From Lactuca virosa (taxonomy: Eukaryota; Streptophyta; Magnoliopsida; Asterales; Asteraceae), in NCBI GenBank assembly GCA_928212115.1, contig CAKMRJ010005523.1:243732594-243796593 (forward strand): 64,000 nt of DNA. Direction: 5' to 3'. Shown piece by piece: positions 56,653-64,000 of the stretch (positions are counted from its first letter, which is position 1; each line of letters begins with the position of its first letter). The translations under genes were made by a program, and so were the position numbers. Below the pieces are notes generated by a model that had not been told where the DNA came from, did no database searches, and saw nothing but the letters and a program-made list of their open reading frames with translations.

Positions 56653-57500
56653 ATGACTACTGAGGAGGTCAGACGCGATGATAAGGTATTCTCAGAAATT
56701 TTTCATCAAAGTGTTTTGTTTCTATGTATAATTTTGTTGATGTTAGTTGTCGTAGACCATTCGTATTTGCTAATTTATGTGTTTGTTGTGTGTTAGTTCA
56801 GAGTTTTTCTGAATTTTTGTGTGTTAGATGTTGTGATAGCGGTATGGAATCTTGTTTCCATGTTTGGGGAAATGTTCGATGAGTGTCCTATTGTGATGGT
56901 TAGACATGTTTTTTTCCCTTTGACTTGGACTCCAATTAGGATCAAGTCGTGAGATGTTGTCATGGATAGATTTTGGTAGTCCGCCAGTGAGACTGAGATT
57001 CTCTGCGTTAAAAACGTGTGTGAGTACTGCGTTTTGTGTGAGGATAAGATCACATCATGAGGAAAGAAGTCTAGGATTCATTTTCATCATGAGTTCTTTG
57101 AGGCGAGCAAGTGTCCAGTGACGGGGTGTGATGTTCCTTGGATCATGCGGTAGGGAGTTTAAGGAATTCAGTGGACACCTTCTCGTAGAAGTGGTCAAGG
57201 AGTTTTGCGAAGATATGTTTCCATTTTGATGATCTAGGAAAGCAGAGTGGCAAGTATCTTTCTGGTAGACAAGTTACAAGGCGGGGAATTAATACACGAG
57301 TTGAGAGAGCCGGAAGTTATCTTGGTTGGAGAAAGACCAAGCAACCGTGGATGAGACGATTCAAGCTCATTAAGTTCCGATAGGAGGACATGTACAGGTC
57401 AAAAGTGACCTAGGTGGTTGAAGACATGAAGGTTTGTTACCCTAAGTTGTTTGTATCGGTATCTGATTCCGAAGACAAGATCATTTTAAGGATGGGAGAA
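56653..57500 (+). other. Element D interior after gag, no pol recognised
   Basis: About 850 bp between the Gag stop and the 3' LTR. Neither strand shows protease, RT or integrase motifs. A purine-rich GGATGGGAGAA at 57490-57500 serves as polypurine tract. Confidence 0.6.
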
Positions 57501-60500
57501 TGGTAACAACCTGAAAATCCTACCGTAAACGACGTTAGTTTTTCCGTTACTCAATGAACTATTTATGAAAAATATTTTAGCTTTATGTGGTAAATGGAAT
57601 AAATTAACAAAAAAAATAGTATTATTTAATATCTAAAAGAACTAATCAAAATTAAAAGGTGTGTAATTTAATGAAATTATTAAGGTAAATATAATTCTTT
57701 TTTATTGGGGTAATTGGGGTTGATGGACTCAAATGTAATAAAAGGAAACTTGGAATGTTAACTTATTAGGGTTAAGGTAAAAGGGCCATAATATGGAGAA
57801 TTATGGGGATAGATGGCAAAATTTGGAGTAACCCCCAAGGAGAAGGATCTATCATTCTCCTTGTGTGCCGTCCATTCATGTGCATACATAAGAAAAAAAT
57901 GATCGGCCCTCCCTTGTGTGAGGACGTGCGACGCAAACATCATGCCAAGATGGAAAAAACATGACTTGTGGAGGAAGGAGGAATCGACGAATCAAAGAAG
58001 AAGGAGGGGGGGGAATAAACCTTCCTTGATCGATTCTCGAAGGAAGAAGGGGCTGCGATTTTGGCCAAGAACTGGTAAAAAAATCATCTTCTAATCTCTT
58101 TTGTGGTGTTTATATGTCAAATTCCTTGTCAATTGAAGATTATGGTTGTCAATTCTCTTCCTAATTGATGATCATAATCTCATCTTCATCTTCTTAGGAA
58201 CCTTTGACGGTTCATATGGTGAAATTTCACTTGTGTTGGGTGTTTATGATGGCTCAATTGCTGTCAAAATTTCTTACGAACACCTTCAACAATGTATCTT
58301 GTTATTCCACCAAATGCTTATGTACTTTGAAGCATGAGGTTGTGGTTGGCATTTTCAATTTTATTTCTTGACATGTTACTTCTATTAAGAAGTTATTTTT
58401 TATCTTTTTGGGTACTTTTGGTTATGACTTAATAGGTTAACTGGTCAAAAAGTCACTGAAATCCAAAGCTGTAAAATTCAGCAAAACTTACAAATCTGTC
58501 CCTGTATTGGAAAAATTATAGAAAAATCACCAGGAGTCGGATTAAAGATCCGTAAATTCTCAAAGTTTTAGATTTGAGTCTAGTTTTTCCATGAATTTTT
58601 CCAGGACCTGTTGTTGCGTCCAACTTAGGTTAAAATCGCCTTTATCACCAGCTGGTCAGAATTTAGTTTCATTGATAAGCAGTTTTGTAAAAATCATATA
58701 AAATTGTAGAAAAATCTTTTGGAACCTTAAAAGTACTTTTTGAAAAGCTAAAAATCTGATCTTCTGAATATGAAATAAAAATTGAAATTATACAGGTCCC
58801 AAAGGTTCTAAAACAGCTCTAAACAAGTGGTTGTTTTTGGTCCAAATCTGGGAACTTTGCTTGTTAGTTGATTTATGTGTTTGGGTTATGGATTTGTCAT
58901 CTTTGGCGTTGTAGAACTCCAATAACCTTTTGTTTGTATTGTAATAGGGGCAAGGGCGATATTTCAACCCTTACAATACTTGAAGTGTGAGTTGGTCACA
59001 TCTTTGGCAAAGGTGAGTCAACTTCTTAGTTTTTAAAAGTATATTGTTAAGAGTATCCCATAACTTAGATGGAATGGGATGAACCTAGTAATCTAGGATG
59101 TATGTTCCCTTTTGATGATTGAGTATTGTGCCATGAATGTTGAAATACCTTATGTGTAATTGTATTTAGGATGTTACAAAGCTAGATTCCTCTTTTTTTT
59201 ATGTGAGATATGAGCTAGGGTCATGCTAGATTGAGTGATGTGTATGAATATTATATGATGTGAGGATGTTAATTCTTATTGAAAATATTTGTTTAAAATA
59301 TTTTAGGACAAACATGCTAGTGTTGTATTATCTTTATAGAAGTTTTGTGAATGAAAGTAGTGCGTGATGTAAAATGTAATAACTATATAAAATTACATGT
59401 TTGCATGGAATAAACCCTTAAAGAGATAATGTGTTAATAAAAGTAAAGTCATAAAACTTACATGATTACTTGAAAGGGTAAAAGTGTAACTCCTTATTTA
59501 ATTAATCATTAATAAATTAATTAAAATGGGAATACACTAGCAGGGCGAAGGGTAGTGTTGGCTCCACGAGGAAAGCCAATTAGGGTTGGCTCCTCGGGGT
59601 AGCCAACTAAGGTTGGCTCTACGAGGAAAGCCAATAGGTGTTGGCACTACTAGGTTATCCAAGTGGTGTCGGCTCAACAAGGATAGTCGGTTAGGGATTA
59701 GTCGACGAGGAAAGTCAGTTAATGTTTGCTCTACGATGAAAGCCAGTCGGATGGTTATTCTAGGCGACCAGTCTGACACATGGTTCACCTAAAGATAGGT
59801 AAAACTGGAGTGATGTTGGCTCTACGAGGAAAGTCGGCACAGAACATTACGTGGGAATTGGGAGGTGTAACTTGATGGAATTGGCACCGCTCGTACCAAT
59901 CTCTAACGACAACGCATGTATACGTATGTGCAAAGTCGGAGTAGCGAACGCAACACACCGGGAGCAATGATTACGGGTGAGAGTCGTTGCCTCATCTAGT
60001 GAATTGGGTCGTGACGGTCACGTTAGTAGCGGGGTTCTTGCTTTGGGCGTTTGCGGTGAATAAATAGACCCTAAGTAGGAGGTATTACTTTAATAATTAC
60101 AGCGATGGTAAGCGGTGAGTAATTATTAATGTAAAGCAGAGAAACAAAATATTATATATTAATATTTAAGCGGTGAATCGATAAAATAAAATTAGTTACA
60201 GCGGCGTTGAGGAGAGTAACTAATAAAAGAAGCGCTAAAAGAAGAACTAAAATAAATTAAGCTAAATGTGTGTTTGTGATACGGTGTGATGTTATATGTA
60301 TTGCTTGTGAGTCTTTGACTGTGTGTGGATGATTTGTGTGAATCCATCTATGATATGTGTGTTCTCTTAACACTGTACTATATTGACTCACTTAGCTTAT
60401 ACTAACATTTGTTCTTTGCTTGTTGGTTTTTGTGCATTGGAACAGGTAGCTTGACATGATGCCTTGGTGAGGATGTGAACCACTGGGTAGTTTTATTTAG

Positions 60501-60703
60501 TATCTTTAGTTAAGATACCATATGGACATGTTGGGTTTTCATCATTATGTTTTTGTGAACTTTAAATTTTGATGGGTTTGTTTTAACATGAAAGAAACAT
60601 TGGTGATGTTTTTGAAATAATCACAATAAGTCTTCCGCAACGTATTCTATTAAATAAATGTTTTAAAAATAAAAAAAATTGGGTGAAAAATCACGATGTT
60701 ACA
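57501..60703 (+). repeat. 3' LTR of element D
   Basis: About 3203 bp, starting TGGTAACAACC (one base longer than TGTAAC) and ending ACGATGTTACA. Candidate intron from GTGAGT at 59013 to GGAACAG at 60445, with ACTCACTTAG at 60386-60395; hairpin array at 59545-59845. Confidence 0.92.
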
Positions 60704-60708
60704 TCTGA

Positions 60709-60900
60709 GGATCGTGGGAAGGCAAAGGTCTGATTGAACATACTCGTTGGGAGATTTGTTACTGAGCATTTTGTGGCACTCTGATATTTTGTGATGATGA
60801 TTTGTATTTAATACTTGTGTTTTTCTGATGACTTGGTTTATGAACAATATTTTGGGTAATTTAAAAATGAAAATTTTTGTTTGAAATTTGAGGCATTACA
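60709..60900 (+). repeat. Family E LTR, right part
   Basis: Resumes GGATCGTGGGAAGGCAAAGG after the duplicated tctga and ends GAGGCATTACA, followed at once by a primer site. The same box is in LTR A and the solo LTR at 2421. Confidence 0.85.
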
Positions 60901-60901
60901 A

Positions 60902-60915
60902 TTTGGCATCAGAGC
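60902..60915 (+). other. Primer binding site of family E
   Basis: TTTGGCATCAGAGCCC (TGGTATCAGAGCC with one change), just after the LTR. Confidence 0.8.
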
Positions 60916-61795
60916 CCTGGTTTGTGGGATTTGGATGAACTCTAGAATAATTCCAAACTCAAACTAAGGATCTAAAGATTTTCACAAAAACTTTTCAAAG
61001 AAATAGAGATTTTTATAGGAGAAAAACCTAGTGAAGCAGTGTGTACAATCAATTAGAGCTCGAGCGACAGTTTCCAAAAATATCTCAATTTGTATTATGA
61101 TTAATGTAGAGTTGATATTTTATGAGTTGATTGAACTACATGCTAGTTATTGTTAGGATATGGATCCTGCAGGAATGGTGTGATAGGGTTGCCTGATTTG
61201 TGATGCCTTTATCCTAGAAGTTTGTTCTTATGAGATTGAATATGTCATTGCTATTTGCTTGGTGTATGTTGTATAATTGTACATAGTTAGGATTTTATAG
61301 CCTTAGAAGGCGTGATTTAGCATTTCTTCTTGTTCCTTGTTTGGTTGTGGATTTGAGGTAGAATCATTTATTCGAATGTCTATCGAGTCTCGGATTGTGT
61401 ACGATTGTCATGCACAAATCAAATGGCAAGGACTAGGGAGATCTTATGAGGCGGAGCAGTGCTAGGGAGCAGTCTAGAATGAGTGCCTAAATGCTTAGTA
61501 GTGGTTTTGAGGAACCTGCAGGGTGAGTGTATAGCTGATCTTGAGAAATAGAGTCCTTGTGACTTAGAGTCTTGAGAGGACGACTTGAGACAAATACGGG
61601 TTGGTGTGGAAGGTAGTAGTGGGCCCGAACTACTGAAAGCACCGGATCTATACACGACTCAAGAAGGAATCTTAAGGAACTAAGGAGCTTGGAGGAGTGT
61701 GATGTTTTTGGTATGCCTCTTTGAATCTATTGTCTTTTAATCATGCTAAGATCATATTTTCACCTGATCCTAATGGTTTTCTTGTGCGTTTCAGT

Positions 61796-62987
61796 ATGGT
61801 GGTTACCCGAGGTTCAGGCTCATGCGACCCCGAGAGGTCGAGTGCCAGTAATGATGTGATCCGTAGGATTGTTCCTGCCGAGGTGGTCGCAGTAATCAGA
61901 GGTGCTATTCCAGAGATGTTTGGGGCTATTAAGACCATGCTGACTGAGACTTTTGATGAGTGCTATGCCGCCATCACTGAGGCTGCTGCTGCCGCAGCCA
62001 CCACAGCTATTGCTGCTGCGAAACCGCAAGGGGGTGATTCATTGTGGTCCAAGATTTCAACAACATGAAGCCACCCGAGTTTGATGGGACCTAGGATCCG
62101 ATTGCTGCGATGAGATGGATTTCTGATGTTGAGGTTTGTTTTTACACTTGCTCTTATCTGGAGAATATGAGGGTTCGTTTCGTACTGAATCTGCTTTGCT
62201 TAGGAGCGAAGGATTGGTGTAAATTTATGACAGCTGATTATACCCTTGTAGAGCATTCTGCGGTGACCTGGGAGAGATTAATGAGATGTTTAGAAATGAG
62301 TTTGTACTGGTGTTTGAGAAACAGAGGTTGGCCCAAGAGTTCATGTCTCTCAAGCAGAAGATGGAGACAGTGACTGAGATCACCAGGATGTTTCATGAGA
62401 GGGCCTTGTTTTGTCTTGAGCACGTGCCTACTAAGAAGGCACATGTGAGTCGGTATCTGAGTATTTTGAGGATGGATATCCGTGAGTTCGTGGTGAACAC
62501 TTCGTATCGGCAATTGGCTGAGCTGCAGACCAATGCCAAGAGGAGAGAGACTGAGCAGGAGAACCAGGATAGAGAGGAGAGGGAGATCCAGATGAGAGAA
62601 AGGAGGCAGTGTAGTTGCAATTTGCGACTAAGAGTTCTAAGCCTGATAACTCGAGAGCTGGAGGCCAGAAAAGCCGCACTTGCGGTAAGTGCGACAAAGG
62701 GCGTGAGGGACCTTGTCAGTCAGGGACTGCTTGCAACATGTGTGGCAAGGAATGGAATTTGGCTTGGGATTGCCCGGATAGATTCCGGGTTTGATTCAAT
62801 TGCAACCAGATGGGTCATTTGAGGACCGGGTGTCCTCAGCTTGCATCTAGGACAGTTCAGACTCCGGCTCCTGCAACCTTACGTATTACTGACGGCCGGC
62901 AGGGGAAGGCCGAGGCTTCGAGGGCTCAAGGAAGAGCATTTTAGTTGACAGTAGAGGAGGCCAAAGCATCTCCAGACATCATGGCTA
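61796..62987 (+). pseudogene. gag: Gag of family E (degenerate)
   Basis: Starts at ATG 61796, just after acceptor-like GTGCGTTTCAG. It opens MVVTRGSGSCDPERSS, then VIRGAIPEMFGAIKTML and an alanine-rich segment. Core pieces follow: MRWISDVEVCFYTC, LLCLGAKDW, KQRLAQEFMSLKQKMETVTE and LSILRMDIREFV. The zinc-knuckle region (62680-62840) is frameshifted (CGKCDKG...CNMCGK). The C-terminal part reads GRQGKAEASRAQGRAF, then LTVEEAKASPDIMA, and runs to the candidate intron at 62988. Several stops and frameshifts are present. It is homologous to Gag of element A. Confidence 0.85.
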
Positions 62988-63048
62988 GTATGTGTTCTTT
63001 ATTTTTCTGCTAATTTATTTATGTTTCTTATGATATTGTTCATGTTAG
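62988..63048 (+). other. Candidate 61-bp gag-pro intron of family E
   Basis: ATGGCTA is followed by GTATGT. TTCATGTTAG ends at 63048, followed by GTACTTTCC. CTGCTAATTT inside could be a branch site. Splicing joins Gag to TFLMNSVHALVLFDSG in frame; unspliced, the frame stops at TAA inside. Confidence 0.6.
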
Positions 63049-63337
63049 GTACTTTCCTTATGAATTCCGTACATGCACTTGTGTTGTTTGACTCGGGTCT
63101 GAGTCGGTCTTTTGTGTAATCATCTTTTTTTCATGGATTTAGTATTGCACGGGAGGTATTGAGCAGGCCATTGAGAGTCTCTATACCTGATGAGCATCTG
63201 GTATCCACTACTTATATATATCAGGGTTGTGTACTTATTGTGGGCAAGGATTGGTTGAGCTGATTTGGGGATCTGATTGACTGTGAGAGGTAGTTGGTGA
63301 CGATTCAAGATCCTAGTGTTGACCATCTACGGTGAGG
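63049..63337 (+). pseudogene. pol: Protease of family E, truncated
   Basis: TFLMNSVHALVLFDSGLSRS contains the aspartic protease DSG site. RVSIPDEHLVS and GKDWLS follow, with stops (TAA after SFV, TGA after DWLS). It is cut by the Copia LTR at 63343. Confidence 0.8.
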
Positions 63338-63342
63338 GTACT

Positions 63343-64000
63343 TGAAGGTTTTTATCGATCGGATACACTTAAAGTATGAATAACAAACATAAAACTAATC
63401 TAAGCAAAATAATAAACAGAAATTAAATAACAAAAAGTTCTCCAAATTGTTCTTTCACCAAGAAAGAGTGTTGTCTTCACCAAGAAGACGAGTTTGTCAC
63501 AAAGACTATTGACACAAAGCCACGATCACAACATTAGGGTTTTCCCTAATGTTGTATATATACTATTCTATACATTTATATCCCTTGATTGAAGGGATTG
63601 CATCTAATCTATACTAACAATCGATCTTATCACAAAGATACCAGATCTGTGATCTATTCTATGCTTATCTATATCATTACCTAATATACAAAAGATTACA
63701 ATCGGATAACTGAACTGTAAGCTGACGCTGATAAGCTTGATACGCTGGCGCTATAGATATAGTAGACGCTGACGCTGATTTATCAGTGTGTCATGTGTTT
63801 GACTCATCAGATCATAAGGTGTGACCTTACAATCTCCCATATTTTATGATGTCAAGACTAAACTTCTTTTTTATATAAGCGAAATGATTTTCGCTCGTGC
63901 TCCCCCTGAGAGTAAGAATGAAATATTGTCTCTTGTAGTTTTAACAAATGCCCCCCTGAGAAGACGAATGACTTATCAAACATTTATGAATTGCAGCAGA
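63343..64000 (-). mobile_element. Copia element G, 3' LTR and start of interior (runs off the window)
   Basis: The LTR, 63343-63831 (489 bp), has plus-strand ends TGAAGG and CCTTACA. On the minus strand the polypurine tract AAATATGGGAGAT precedes it, and two further G-rich tracts (CTCAGGGGGAGC at about 63900, CTCAGGGGGGC at about 63955) lie inside, as in SIRE-like Copia elements (inference). The LTR carries GACGCTGACGCTGAT repeats at 63721-63780. Confidence 0.65.

Larger units (their letters stand above)
45997..60703 (+). mobile_element. Element D: gag-only Gypsy retrotransposon with nested Copia C (TSD tctga)
   Basis: The 5' LTR starts TGTAAC at 45997, is interrupted by Copia C, and continues 52020-55211. 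The 3' LTR is 57501-60703. tctga flanks both sides (45992-45996 and 60704-60708). The 2.3-kb interior has a primer site, a Gag with zinc knuckles and no recognisable protease, RT or integrase, so this is another TR-GAG-type element. It lies within the LTR of family E. Confidence 0.88.

Overview
The window is gene-poor, transposon-packed plant nuclear DNA. It holds nested LTR retrotransposons with Met-tRNA-type primer sites, chromodomain-bearing Ty3/Gypsy pol, Ty1/Copia relics, a 5S-bearing Cassandra-type TRIM, a Pack-MULE, PIF/Harbinger elements, a Helitron end and MITEs. LTR style and polyprotein wording suggest a large eudicot genome, probably Asteraceae (lettuce-like); that is inference. 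I see no intact host gene. The one host-derived coding piece is a broken plastid uracil-transporter (PLUTO/NCS1) fragment captured by a Pack-MULE.

Layout. 1-2415: a giant hairpin element between TA repeats, then AT-rich DNA. 2421-3770: solo Gypsy LTR (TSD ttagt). 4743-5663: non-autonomous Harbinger-like element (TSD TAA). 5724-25199: an old minus-strand solo LTR split by Gypsy element A (5840-23150, TSD gtttg), which is itself split by gag-only element B (8766-17251, minus, TSD cttgc). 25205-29591: AT-rich DNA with hairpin MITEs, a Helitron 3' end and the Pack-MULE (28259-29332). 29597-31630: solo LTR (TSD caaac). 33523-36286: PIF/Harbinger element with a dead transposase. 36294-39646: tandem repeats, LTR fragments and a small MITE. 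40004-43790: Ty1/Copia relic F, cut between RT and RNase H by a Gypsy-LTR/Cassandra chimera (41537-43566, TSD accaa). 43829-63337: Gypsy family E (pol end, LTR, primer site, gag, protease in tandem). Its LTR is split by gag-only element D (45997-60703, TSD tctga), and D's 5' LTR is split six bases from its end by Copia element C (46074-52014, TSD gtaac). 63343-64000: start of a further minus-strand Copia.

Insertion order from nesting: E, then D, then C; old solo LTR, then A, then B; Copia F, then the chimera.

The main observation is a shared LTR architecture across Gypsy families whose sequences otherwise differ. Promoter-proximal short palindromes with a central CG precede a TATA box; a second palindrome cluster follows several hundred bases on. 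Then comes a GTGAGT splice-donor-like site, a family-specific minisatellite, a conserved ACTCACTAAG box, a pyrimidine-rich CAG acceptor-like site, and the LTR end with primer site. This looks like a leader intron inside the LTR that carries the minisatellite. Elements A and E also have a second candidate intron of about 60 bp at the gag-protease junction. It carries an in-frame stop, and removing it fuses Gag to Pro, which suggests splicing could set the Gag:Pol ratio.
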